This document shows, in pieces, positions 40,363-48,737 of a DNA stretch of 64,000 bases. Location: the NCBI RefSeq assembly GCF_934525195.1, contig NZ_CAKSZA010000001.1, positions 186,001-250,000 on the forward strand, read 5' to 3'. The notes under the pieces were generated by a model. That model worked only from the letters and a program-made list of their open reading frames with translations. It was not told where the DNA came from and did not search any database. Both the position numbers and the translations under genes were made by a program. Source of the DNA: an uncultured Eubacterium sp. (GTDB taxonomy: Bacteria; Bacillota; Clostridia; Oscillospirales; Acutalibacteraceae). The first letter of the stretch is position 1; each line of letters starts with the position of its first letter.

Positions 40363-41441
40363 CTTGAAAATACCTCTTTGTAAATATTCGAAACATCTTC
40401 GGATGTGAATTTGACAGGATTGTTGCCAAGACGGGTTACATCAACTTTTGATGTGAAAATCGGGATATTCTTTTCATCCGTTTTTGGATAAGGAAGTTCA
40501 AAATCCTTTAGAATTCCGTTGAAAATTTCGAGTCCCTCTCTTGCATCTTTACCGCCTAAAAGAACGCCGATTTCGTCAAATCTGTCATACGCACCTGCGT
40601 ATGCTTCCTTGCCTCTGTTATTGAGCATATATTCCCAAATAACCGACAAGCCCGAAGCCACGGAATGACCGTGAGAAGTGCCACAGTTCATTGTTATGCA
40701 GTAGCACATTGCGTGAGCCGAAGTTGTGCCCGTGATGTTGATAGCCTTGCCTGCATAATAAGAAGCCCAAAGCATACCCTCGTTGCCGTCAGGCGTATTA
40801 TTGATATAGCCGTCCTTATTCGCCACAAAGCCAAGTATTCCCTTTTTGGCATATTCACGGCTTTCATCATTCGCCTTTACAGACCAATAACTCTCGATAG
40901 AATGACAAAGGGCGTCAAGGCTTGTGCACTTGCGTTGATAAAGCGGAAGCGTTGACAAAAGGCTTGAATCAAGAATTACATAATCAGGTAAAAAATCAAG
41001 ATTTGCAACGCTTATCTTATCAACCTCATTGATGTAGAACACAGACGACTTTGTTGCCTCTGCACCCGTGCCTGCAGTTGTCGGAATATACAGCGACTTT
41101 ATATCGTTGTTTTCCATAGGTTCGCTCAAGCACTTTGACACATCGTTTGTTGTCATAAGTCTAATCATTTTGGCACTGTCAATCGGTGAACCACCGCCTG
41201 CGCCGATGATGAAATCGCAACCCTCGGCATTGAAAACCTCGGCAGCGTCAACCATATCCTCAAATCTCGGATTCGGTCTGATATTGTCAAAAACAACAAT
41301 ATCAAACTGCTTTAAATATTCAAAAATTTCTGTTTGCTGAAAACTCTTTCCACAGCAAACAAAAGGCTTTTTGACATTGTTTTGCTCAAAAATTTCCTTA
41401 ATCTGCCGATAGTTTTCAAGAATGATACCTTTATTCTGCAT
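40359..41441 (-). CDS. Iron-containing alcohol dehydrogenase
   Basis: 360 aa group III (Fe) alcohol dehydrogenase: NAD(P) loop GAGGGSPIDSAK, TTAGTGAEAT, and metal ligands in DALCHSIESYWS and HAMCYCITMNCGTSHGHSV. Resembles phosphonoacetaldehyde-reductase or butanol-dehydrogenase-like members; exact substrate not readable. It overlaps iolB by 11 bases and is followed by a lipoprotein gene. Confidence 0.88.
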   Translation of the reverse strand: MQNKGIILENYRQIKEIFEQNNVKKPFVCCGKSFQQTEIFEYLKQFDIVVFDNIRPNPRFEDMVDAAEVFNAEGCDFIIGAGGGSPIDSAKMIRLMTTNDVSKCLSEPMENNDIKSLYIPTTAGTGAEATKSSVFYINEVDKISVANLDFLPDYVILDSSLLSTLPLYQRKCTSLDALCHSIESYWSVKANDESREYAKKGILGFVANKDGYINNTPDGNEGMLWASYYAGKAINITGTTSAHAMCYCITMNCGTSHGHSVASGLSVIWEYMLNNRGKEAYAGAYDRFDEIGVLLGGKDAREGLEIFNGILKDFELPYPKTDEKNIPIFTSKVDVTRLGNNPVKFTSEDVSNIYKEVFSR

Positions 41442-42204
41442 TTGCTAACCACTCATATTCCGGAACATAAATCCTTGTTTTATCCCACGGGTCACCGTCA
41501 AGGTGACGAATCATCCAAACATAGTACATCTCAAAGCCCGGCGCTGTCACCTGCTGATGAACATTGCCTCCACGGATGCAAAGGCAAGAGCCGTTTTCTG
41601 TTTTATACGGAGTGTCGCCCTCAAAGCCTGCACCAAACCCCTCTTCGTGGTCGAATTGATAATAATAAACCTCAGGTTGTGGGTGATGATGAGGCGGATA
41701 TGACGACCACTTTCCCGGCTGATTGAACACTTCGCCCATAACCATATTTGAATACGGTGCATTGTCGAGGTCGAACATTGTGGACACGATTCTGTGACCT
41801 GTGCCGCCCCACTGTCCCTTGCCGAATTCCTGATACAGGCAATTGTCGGGATTGTAAAAAACAGGTGCCCAAGTTCTGTCGTTATCGGTCATCTGAACAA
41901 TAACTTCGCTCTCTTTTTGAGCTGTTACAACAGCCTTTGTGCCGTGTGAAAAGTGAACGGCATACGGTGTTCTTTGGAACGGATTTAAGCGTTCGCAATC
42001 CTCATTTATACTATCACCGACAGCAAAATTGACAGCACCTTTGAGAAGAAGAATTGCACACTCGTTGCTTTCCTCCTCAATGGTCAAAACTTCGCCCTCG
42101 GCTAATTTCTTTACATAAATATCCATCAGCATATCGCTGTTTTCGCCGTTCATTCGGCAAAGATATTTTCTTCCCGATTCGTCAAACTGTGGTTTGTAAA
42201 GCAT
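41431..42204 (-). CDS. iolB: 5-deoxy-glucuronate isomerase
   Basis: 257 aa cupin isomerase of myo-inositol catabolism (5-deoxy-glucuronate to 5-keto-2-deoxygluconate). Metal-binding SSYPPHHHPQPEVYYYQ and the C-terminal GGNVHQQVTAPGFEMYYVWMI are characteristic. No other iol gene is in the window, so it is an orphan or serves another keto sugar. GGGGTG precedes ATG 42204. Co-transcribed with an Fe-ADH gene. Confidence 0.85.
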   Translation of the reverse strand: MLYKPQFDESGRKYLCRMNGENSDMLMDIYVKKLAEGEVLTIEEESNECAILLLKGAVNFAVGDSINEDCERLNPFQRTPYAVHFSHGTKAVVTAQKESEVIVQMTDNDRTWAPVFYNPDNCLYQEFGKGQWGGTGHRIVSTMFDLDNAPYSNMVMGEVFNQPGKWSSYPPHHHPQPEVYYYQFDHEEGFGAGFEGDTPYKTENGSCLCIRGGNVHQQVTAPGFEMYYVWMIRHLDGDPWDKTRIYVPEYEWLANAE

Positions 42205-42242
42205 AACAACACCCCTTTTAGTTATGTTTGAATATTTATAGA

Positions 42243-43082
42243 TTAATCAATAGTTTTCAAGTTTTTAAGGCTGACATCCATAATCATTGCAGAGTGAGTA
42301 AGCGCACCGCAAGAAACAAAATCAATGCCGATTTCCGCAATTTCTTTAAGTCGCTCCTTTGTTACATTTCCGCTGCACTCTGTTTGAGCCTTGCCGTCAA
42401 TCATCTCAACTGCCTTGCGCATAGTGTCATTGTCCATATTATCAAGCATAATGATGTCCGCACCTGCATCAAGAGCTTCTTTGACCTGCTCAAGAGTTTC
42501 GGTTTCTATCTCGATTTTTCTTACAAACGGAGCATAAGCCTTTGCCATTTCGATAGCTTTTGTAACAGAACCTGCTGCGCCGATGTGGTTATCCTTGAGA
42601 AGAACACCGTCAGAAAGATTATATCTGTGATTTGTTGCACCGCCTACCTTAACAGCGTGTTTCTCGAAAGGACGCATATTAGGTGTGGTTTTTCTTGTAT
42701 CAAGCAAAACAGTCTTGTAGCCGTCAAGCTCGTTTACATATTCTCTTGTCATAGTTGCGATACCGCTCATACGCTGAAGATAGTTAAGCGCAGTTCTTTC
42801 ACCCGACAAAATAGCCTTTACATCGCCGTAAATCACACCGATTAAATCGCCTTTTTTAACAAAATCGCCATCCTTAAAATTAGCCTCAAAACGGCTTGTG
42901 TCATCAAGAATTTTGAATGTGCGTTCAAAAACATCAAGACCGCAAACTATGCCGTCCTGCTTGCAAATAAGGTCTGCTCTGCCCTGCTTGTCCTCAGGCA
43001 TAACAGCATTTGTGCTTACATCCTCGGAGGTGATGTCCTCCTTTAATGTGTTGATAATATAATCATCAACATTAATCCTCAT
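42243..43082 (-). CDS. nadC: Nicotinate-nucleotide pyrophosphorylase (carboxylating)
   Basis: 279 aa quinolinate phosphoribosyltransferase, third step of de novo NAD synthesis. Signatures: ALNYLQRMSGIATMT, LDTRKTTPNMRPFEKHAVKVGGATNHR and LLKDNHI. ATG 43082 lies inside the end of nadB with GGTGT upstream; the frame's earlier ATG is rejected. nadA is not here, though nadB and nadC are fused in an operon. Confidence 0.95.
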   Translation of the reverse strand: MRINVDDYIINTLKEDITSEDVSTNAVMPEDKQGRADLICKQDGIVCGLDVFERTFKILDDTSRFEANFKDGDFVKKGDLIGVIYGDVKAILSGERTALNYLQRMSGIATMTREYVNELDGYKTVLLDTRKTTPNMRPFEKHAVKVGGATNHRYNLSDGVLLKDNHIGAAGSVTKAIEMAKAYAPFVRKIEIETETLEQVKEALDAGADIIMLDNMDNDTMRKAVEMIDGKAQTECSGNVTKERLKEIAEIGIDFVSCGALTHSAMIMDVSLKNLKTID

Positions 43083-44397
43083 CGTTACACCATTTAGCAT
43101 AGAAATCCGGGTCCTTTCTTTTTATATCGTCCATAATAATATGCTTGAATTCTTTTTGTATTTCTTCCTTTGAGGTGTACTTTTCAAGGTCAACCTCAGG
43201 AACATCACTCGGTTTAACCGAAGTGTCGTTTGCGATTGTATCGGCTGCACGCTTTGCAAAAACAAGGCTTTCAAGAAGTGAATTTGATGCAAGACGGTTT
43301 TTGCCGTGAACGCCGTTGCAAGCGGTTTCGCCTACGGCATAAAGGTTTTTCATAGAAGTTACGCCATTTGTGTCGGTCTTGACACCGCCCATCATATAGT
43401 GCTGTGCAGGGGTTACGGGAACATTGTCCTTTGTCATATCGTAGCCCTCTTCCATACAAGCCTCAAAAATGTTCGGAAATCTTTTCTTTGCTTCTTCGCT
43501 TGTCATAGTAGGAAGATTGAGATACACATGGTCTGTGCCAAACTTTTTCATTTCCTCAACAATAGCGTTTGTAACAACATCTCTCGGTTGAAGTTCATCT
43601 GTAAAACGCTCGCCGTTTTCATTGAGCAACACAGCGCCCTCACCTCTTACACTCTCACTGATAAGGAAGCGTCTGCCCTTTTTTTTGCTGTAAAGAGTGG
43701 TTGGGTGAATTTGAATGTAGTTCATATTTTGAAGTTCAATGCCGTGCTTGAGAGCAAGAGCAAAAGAGTCGCCTGTAATATGCGGATAATTTGTTGAATT
43801 CTTGAAAAGACCGCCAATACCGCCTGTTGCAAGAATAACATTGTCTGCAAGGATTGCACCCTTTTCGCCGTATTCATCATAGCAAACGATGCCATAGCAC
43901 ACATTGTCCTTTTCGATAAGGTCAATCATCGTTGTGCGGGTGACAAAGGTGATGTTCGGCTTTGTCTTGGCAATATCGAGAAGTGTTGCAGTAATCTCCT
44001 TGCCTGTTTCGTCCTTATGGTGAAGAATACGGTTGCGACGGTGTGCACCCTCACGGGTATAGTCGTATTCACCGTCACCATCTGTGTCAAACTTTACGCC
44101 CAAATCAATGAGTGTGCCGATGACATCCTGTGACGATTCAATCATAACACGAACGGACTCCGGATTATTCTCATAATGTCCGGCTTTCATTGTGTCCTCA
44201 AAATAGCAATCAAAGTCGTTTATGTCTTTAAGAACGCACACTCCGCCTTGTGCCAAAAACGAATCGCAGTCGTCAAGATTTTCCTTGGTGATTACCAAAA
44301 CATCCTGTTCTTTCGGCAGGCAAAGTGCGGCAAAAAGTCCGGCAACGCCGGAACCGACAATTACTGTATCGGTTTTAATAAAATTATCCTTTTTCAT
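43072..44397 (-). CDS. nadB: L-aspartate oxidase
   Basis: 441 aa flavoprotein making iminoaspartate. FAD-binding VGSGVAGLFAALCLP at the N-terminus, and conserved HRRNRILHHKDETGKEI, ASNSLLESLVFAKRAAD. Slightly shorter than E. coli NadB (540 aa), as in many Firmicutes. First gene of the nadBC unit, divergent from a LysR regulator. AGGA and AAGAG precede the ATG at 44397. Confidence 0.92.
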   Translation of the reverse strand: MKKDNFIKTDTVIVGSGVAGLFAALCLPKEQDVLVITKENLDDCDSFLAQGGVCVLKDINDFDCYFEDTMKAGHYENNPESVRVMIESSQDVIGTLIDLGVKFDTDGDGEYDYTREGAHRRNRILHHKDETGKEITATLLDIAKTKPNITFVTRTTMIDLIEKDNVCYGIVCYDEYGEKGAILADNVILATGGIGGLFKNSTNYPHITGDSFALALKHGIELQNMNYIQIHPTTLYSKKKGRRFLISESVRGEGAVLLNENGERFTDELQPRDVVTNAIVEEMKKFGTDHVYLNLPTMTSEEAKKRFPNIFEACMEEGYDMTKDNVPVTPAQHYMMGGVKTDTNGVTSMKNLYAVGETACNGVHGKNRLASNSLLESLVFAKRAADTIANDTSVKPSDVPEVDLEKYTSKEEIQKEFKHIIMDDIKRKDPDFYAKWCNDED

Positions 44398-44449
44398 ACT
44401 CTTAAAATCCTATAATAAAATTTTTTGTATTTTTAACTATACTTATTTT

Positions 44450-44478
44450 AATATATATCGTTATTAGTAAAATGTCAA
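44450..44478 (-). promoter_or_regulatory. Sigma-A promoter for nadBC
   Basis: Minus strand TTGACA (44473-44478), 17 bases, TATATT (44450-44455). Confidence 0.72.
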
Positions 44479-44525
44479 TAGAACAGCGTCAGAAATTGTT
44501 ACAATATAAAGAAAAATAATAAAAC

Positions 44526-44554
44526 TTGAAAATTTAATAAAAATCATTTATAAT
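44526..44554 (+). promoter_or_regulatory. Sigma-A promoter for LysR gene
   Basis: TTGAAA (44526-44531), 17 bases, TATAAT (44549-44554). Confidence 0.75.
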
Positions 44555-44596
44555 GAAGAAAGTAATTGTGTTATTTGAGAGGAACATATTTTTACT

Positions 44597-45478
44597 ATGG
44601 ACATTAAAAATTTTGAAACCTTTATACAGGTTGCGGACCAAAACAGTTTTACAAAAGCGGCGAAGAAGCTCGGCTACACGCAGTCGGCGGTTTCGGCACA
44701 AATCAAGCAGCTTGAACACGCATACGGAGTGCTCCTTTTTGAGCGTGTAAACCACACGGTAAAGCTTACGCCAAAGGGTGAGCAGATACTTCAGCTTGCA
44801 CAAAAATTGCTTGCAACCGTTGAGGATATTGAAAACACGGCAAGCAGCAAAAAAGACATCAACGGCAAGGTTAGAATTGCGATGTGCGACTCGCTTTGTC
44901 ACTGGCTGTTTTGGGATAATTTTGACCATTTTCACAATACATATCCAAACATTTCGCTCAAGATTTTTCCTGCAAGCACGGAGGAAATGTTCCGCCTTGC
45001 GAACCAAAATGATGTTGACCTTATTTTCACGCTCGACAAGCATATTTACGACAGCAACTACACGATTGTAAAAGAGCACAAGGTGAAAACTCACTTCATT
45101 ATGGGCAATGAAAATCCGCTGTTTAAAAAGGACAAAATCACCATCGAAGATGTGCTTGAACAGCCGTTCATACTCACCGAAAAAGGTATGAGTTATCGCC
45201 AAAGGCTCGACGATTATCTTGCAAAAGAATCTATGGAAATCAATCCGTTTTTGGAAATCGGCGATACCGAACTTATTTGCCATTTGGTTGAAAAAAATAT
45301 GGGAATCTCGTATCTCCCCGACTTCATTACTGACGAATATGTTGCCAAAGGCAAGATTAAGCAGTTTGAAGTTGACACCATCAGCGATGAAATTTGGATT
45401 CAGATGCTCTATCACAAAAGCAAGTGGATTACCCCGGCAATGCAAACTGTTATGGACTACATCTGTTCAATATTATAA
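44597..45478 (+). CDS. LysR-family transcriptional regulator
   Basis: 293 aa: winged helix-turn-helix (SFTKAAKKLGYTQSAVSAQIKQLE, residues 17-40) and a LysR substrate-binding domain. It diverges from nadBC and precedes a binding lipoprotein gene, either of which could be its target. The Shine-Dalgarno GAGAGG is 14 bases from ATG 44597, rather far. Confidence 0.92.
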   Translation: MDIKNFETFIQVADQNSFTKAAKKLGYTQSAVSAQIKQLEHAYGVLLFERVNHTVKLTPKGEQILQLAQKLLATVEDIENTASSKKDINGKVRIAMCDSLCHWLFWDNFDHFHNTYPNISLKIFPASTEEMFRLANQNDVDLIFTLDKHIYDSNYTIVKEHKVKTHFIMGNENPLFKKDKITIEDVLEQPFILTEKGMSYRQRLDDYLAKESMEINPFLEIGDTELICHLVEKNMGISYLPDFITDEYVAKGKIKQFEVDTISDEIWIQMLYHKSKWITPAMQTVMDYICSIL

Positions 45479-45492
45479 CTATCAAAACCATT

Positions 45493-45528
45493 AAAAGCGT
45501 AAGACAACTCCTGCTATCTTACGCTTTT
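45493..45528 (+). terminator. Terminator of LysR gene
   Basis: AAAAGCGTAAGA / TCTTACGCTTTT perfect stem, 12-base loop. Confidence 0.82.
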
Positions 45529-45573
45529 TATTATTATAGTTGAATTTAATTTCTACATACGATAAAAATCTTT

Positions 45574-45595
45574 TATGTTCAAACACTTGAACATA
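45574..45595. promoter_or_regulatory. Palindromic operator candidate over the -35 of the binding-protein gene
   Basis: TATGTTCAA and TTGAACATA, a perfect nine-base inverted repeat with an ACAC centre. Its right arm contains the -35 TTGAAC (45587-45592). Confidence 0.6.
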
Positions 45596-45615
45596 AATTA
45601 TTTTGGTGATACACT
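45587..45615 (+). promoter_or_regulatory. Promoter of the binding-lipoprotein gene
   Basis: TTGAAC (45587-45592), 17 bases, TACACT (45610-45615). Confidence 0.6.
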
Positions 45616-45650
45616 GTTGTTGTAATAAAAAATTTTAAAGGGGTATTAAA

Positions 45651-46670
45651 ATGAAAAAGATAATCAAAAGAGCAGCCTGCGTGGCACTCTCTGTGCTTAT
45701 GATAGGTGGAGCGTTTGCGGGATGCAGTACACAGGGCGACAACAATGACGGCAACAAAATGTACAAAGTTGGCGTTTGTCAGCTTGTTCAGCACGAAGCA
45801 CTCAACAAAGCAACAGAGGGCTTCCAAGCTGCACTCAAGGAAAAGTTAGGCGACAAAGTTGAAGTTGATGTTCAAAACGCATCAGGCGACACAGCAAACT
45901 GCACAACAATCGCAAACAAGTTTGTTTCATCAAACTACGACCTCATTATGGCTGTTGCAACACCAGCACTTCAGGCTTGCACAACAGCAACCGCAGCATC
46001 ACAAACACCGATTGTTGCAACCGCTGTTACACACTTTGGCACAGCACTTGACATTGATATGCCGGCTGACGGAGCAACAGGCATCAATGTAACAGGAACT
46101 ACGGACCTTGCACCACTTGACAAACAAGCAGAACAGCTTGCAACATTGTTCCCGGAGGCTAAAAAGGTTGGTATTCTCTACTGCTCGGCAGAGGCTAATT
46201 CAAAACTTCAAGCAGACGAAATGACAAGCATTATGAGCAAAATGGGTCTTGATGTTACATCATACACATTCACCGACTCAAACGATATTCAATCAGTTGC
46301 ACAAAAGGCTGCAGCATCATCGGATGTTCTTTACATTCCAACCGACAATATTGTTGCATCAAACGGTGCAATTGTTGACGAAGTTTGCCAAACTGCAAAC
46401 ACACCGATTATCGGTGCCGAAGCATTGGCTTGCCTCAAGTACAACGCTGTGGCTACATATTCAATCGACTATTACGAAATCGGCTACCAAGCAGGCTTGA
46501 TGGCATACGATATTCTCGAAAACGGCAAAGACCCTGCAACAATGAATATTCAGTCACCGCAAAAACTCACATCAATGTATATTCCTGAAATGGCAAAGAA
46601 ATACGGCGTTCTTGACAAAATTGAAAAGGACGGCACATACCAAATTTTGGAAGCAGCAGAAGAAGAATAA
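45651..46670 (+). CDS. ABC transporter substrate-binding lipoprotein (TrpX-like, ABC_sub_bind)
   Basis: 339 aa: signal peptide with lipobox AFAGC (Cys25) and a periplasmic-binding-like fold (KVGVCQLVQHEALN, TNNANLDIM-type pattern, VGILYCSAEANS, DVLYIPTDNIVAS). The family (PF04392) usually binds tryptophan/tyrosine or similar ligands and is encoded with a permease and ATPase. Neither follows here: the stop abuts a MITE and then a convergent gene. It is thus an orphan that may share another transporter. AGGGG precedes ATG 45651. Confidence 0.85.
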   Translation: MKKIIKRAACVALSVLMIGGAFAGCSTQGDNNDGNKMYKVGVCQLVQHEALNKATEGFQAALKEKLGDKVEVDVQNASGDTANCTTIANKFVSSNYDLIMAVATPALQACTTATAASQTPIVATAVTHFGTALDIDMPADGATGINVTGTTDLAPLDKQAEQLATLFPEAKKVGILYCSAEANSKLQADEMTSIMSKMGLDVTSYTFTDSNDIQSVAQKAAASSDVLYIPTDNIVASNGAIVDEVCQTANTPIIGAEALACLKYNAVATYSIDYYEIGYQAGLMAYDILENGKDPATMNIQSPQKLTSMYIPEMAKKYGVLDKIEKDGTYQILEAAEEE

Positions 46671-46929
46671 GCACTGCGAAAATGTATTTTGATATGCTGT
46701 AGACTGTCGAGAAAGGTTCTGAATTTCGTTTTCTTGCGAAGGAAGATGTATATAAATACCTCGACTGAGCAAAAAACGAAAAACGCCAAAAATGCTGTAA
46801 GTTCAATACTTACAGCATTTTTTAAACCCCACCGTCAACACTTCGTGTTGCCACCTCCCCTAACAATTAGGGGAGGCATAATTCGGTTGATTATGTTTTG
46901 GCGTGTTTCAGGAGCTTTATCGACAGTCT
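46670..46929 (+). repeat. MITE-like dispersed element, copy E
   Basis: Begins in the stop codon of the binding-protein gene (TAA|GCACTG), with a degenerate left hairpin; core from AGACTGTCGAGAAA (46701) to TTTATCGACAGTCT (46929), 229 bp, with the ATGCTGTAAG hairpin. Confidence 0.85.
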
Positions 46930-46956
46930 GACACCACTTCACAGCGAAGTGGTGTC
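46930..46956. terminator. Hairpin between MITE copy E and anti-sigma gene
   Basis: GACACCACTTC / GAAGTGGTGTC perfect 11-bp stem, five-base loop; followed by ATCTTTTA on the plus side. Could terminate either neighbour. Confidence 0.55.
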
Positions 46957-46961
46957 ATCTT

Positions 46962-47969
46962 TTAGTTATGAATATATTGGAACGAAGCGGGTTTTGTTTT
47001 CATATTTCCGTTTTTATCAAACGAAATATCAATAACGCTTTTTGACACCGAATCATCATTAAAGACAACTTCGAACGTGAGGGTGTCTTTTATTTTTGTA
47101 AGGTCAACATCGGGATTTTCATCGAAAAGTTCGTAAAATGCATCACTCATTTTCCAATTAATTCTGAATCTTGCATCATTGTTCTTTTCAAGTTTCATAC
47201 ATCTGCGAAACCTGTCACCCGACAGAAATGCGTACTTCGTGTTGCGATTTTTAATATAGGTATTTTCCGCTTCATCGGCTTGAACATTACCGCATTTTCG
47301 CTTCAAATTTTCATCAAACAATGAATCTTCGGCAACAATTTCCATTTCACCGTATTTTTGATTTGAATTTGTAACACGAATTTCTTTTACATTGGCGTAA
47401 TCGTCCTCGCTCAAATCAAAATCAAACGCACCACAATAGGCAGAATAAACAAGAGCGTTATCCATTCTTTCAATAGTGCAAAGCGTACTAAAATAAACTT
47501 CGTTTTCACCAACAAAGCCTTTAACAAGCCTGAAATCCTCATAAATTTGCTCTCTCATATCATTTATTTCAGCCTCGGATTTGTTTTTAATGCTCCATGC
47601 GCCGATTTGACAATACGGCGGTGAATCCACGCTTATATCACCGACATCCATTGCATTAGTTTTTTCATCATTAGCATACACGATATTGACAAAACCCGGT
47701 GCGACCTTGCATGTTGCTGAATCTGATTGTGTTGGTGCAGAAACCGAATGTTCAGATGTGAGCACCTTGTCTGTACCGATTAGGTCATTTGCTCCCAAAC
47801 CTGTCACAACGACTGCCAATGCCATAACCGATACCAAGCCCAAAATCACAGGCTTTTTTGACTTTTTTGTTTTGTTTTGAGCACCCTCAACCTTTGCTTT
47901 TAGCCTTGTTTGCAAATGGGCATCGGGTTTTACAAAATCTATCGAACTTTTAAATTCATCATATTTCAT
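46962..47969 (-). CDS. Putative anti-sigma factor, single-pass membrane protein
   Basis: 335 aa: a cytoplasmic N-terminus (KYDEFKSSIDFVKPDAHLQTRLKAKVEG), a membrane helix (about 40-61) and a large outer domain. It overlaps the sigma factor gene by 11 bases. Its C-terminal part (LTKIKDTLTFEVVFNDD) parallels the anti-sigma at 17087-18022, so both modules descend from one ancestor. The signal is unknown. Confidence 0.75.
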   Translation of the reverse strand: MKYDEFKSSIDFVKPDAHLQTRLKAKVEGAQNKTKKSKKPVILGLVSVMALAVVVTGLGANDLIGTDKVLTSEHSVSAPTQSDSATCKVAPGFVNIVYANDEKTNAMDVGDISVDSPPYCQIGAWSIKNKSEAEINDMREQIYEDFRLVKGFVGENEVYFSTLCTIERMDNALVYSAYCGAFDFDLSEDDYANVKEIRVTNSNQKYGEMEIVAEDSLFDENLKRKCGNVQADEAENTYIKNRNTKYAFLSGDRFRRCMKLEKNNDARFRINWKMSDAFYELFDENPDVDLTKIKDTLTFEVVFNDDSVSKSVIDISFDKNGNMKTKPASFQYIHN

Positions 47970-48438
47970 TTTCGTAACCCTCCAATTCTAATTTTAGAAT
48001 ATCCCGTCCACGCTTCAATCGCATTTTTACACTCGACTGTGAAACTTTTAATGTATCGGCAATTTGCGACACGGAATAATCGTAATAATAATAAAGGATG
48101 ACAGCAGTTTTATATTTTGGCGAAAGTTTGACTATCTTTTGCAAAATATCAATTCTGCTTTCGTTATTGATGTTTTCGCACTCACCTGCAAGCACAACAT
48201 CATCAATGCAACAATTTTTGTTTTCGCTTCTTTTAAGCATATCCTTGCACTGATTTTGCGTTACACGAATGAGCCACGCTTTTTGATGCTCATCTGTACC
48301 GTTGGGGAGTTTTTGCAACGCTTTGACAAAAACCTCCTGCAAGGCATCTTCGGCATCGTGCGAATTGCCAAAATACAAAAAGGCTATTTTATAAAGCATT
48401 TCCCCGTATTTTTGATACAGTTCATCAAAATTTATCAC
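47959..48438 (-). CDS. ECF-type RNA polymerase sigma factor
   Basis: About 159 aa with region 2 (YKIAFLYFGNSHDAEDALQEVFVKAL) and region 4 (YSVSQIADTLKVSQSSVKMRLKRGR). The best start is GTG 48438 (MINFDELYQ), nine bases after AAAGGAG; the ATGs at 48447 and 48444 are too close to that site. Paired and overlapping with a membrane anti-sigma gene and preceded by an ECF-type promoter. Confidence 0.87.
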   Translation of the reverse strand: MINFDELYQKYGEMLYKIAFLYFGNSHDAEDALQEVFVKALQKLPNGTDEHQKAWLIRVTQNQCKDMLKRSENKNCCIDDVVLAGECENINNESRIDILQKIVKLSPKYKTAVILYYYYDYSVSQIADTLKVSQSSVKMRLKRGRDILKLELEGYENEI

Positions 48439-48459
48439 TGTCATCATCTCCTTTCTCTA

Positions 48460-48492
48460 CTATCAAAACGATTGCGAGGACAAAACGGTCAC
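48460..48492 (-). promoter_or_regulatory. ECF-type promoter, probably autoregulated
   Basis: Minus strand GTGACCGTTTTG (48481-48492) then TCGTTTTGATAG (48460-48471). This is the -35 (GTRACC) and -10 (CGTNT) style of clostridial ECF sigma factors that activate their own operon. Confidence 0.6.
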
Positions 48493-48516
48493 ATAAAAAT
48501 ATTTCTGTAAATTAGG

Positions 48517-48737
48517 TAAATATTGAGAAAACTTTTGAATTTCGTTTTCTTACGAAGGAAGATGTATATAGATACCTCGACTGAGCAAAAAACGAAAAAC
48601 GCCAAAAGCACCGCAAGTTCAATACTTACGGTGCTTTTACAATCTCTCCGTCAACACTTCGTGTTGCCACCTCTCTTTACAAGAGAGGCATAATTCGGTT
48701 GATTATATCTTGGCGTGTTTCGGAAGCTTTATCAAAT
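48517..48737 (+). repeat. MITE-like dispersed element, copy F (degenerate)
   Basis: Core with eroded ends (TATTGAGAAAACTTTTGAA ... GCTTTATCAAATT) and a compensated internal hairpin (GCACCGCAAG / CTTACGGTGC). Its right end touches the stop codon of the polysaccharide deacetylase gene (48738). Confidence 0.8.

Noticed and set aside
44398..44596. NAD-responsive operator upstream of nadBC
   Set aside because: No clear NiaR/NrtR-type palindrome could be read in the intergenic sequence.
44534..45445. 303-codon minus-strand frame opposite the LysR gene
   Set aside because: Antisense shadow; amino acid composition is not protein-like and the promoter and terminator match the plus-strand gene.
3134..48737. 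Repeats as a CRISPR array
   Set aside because: Copies are 230-320 bp, far apart and not separated by regular spacers; no cas genes are present.
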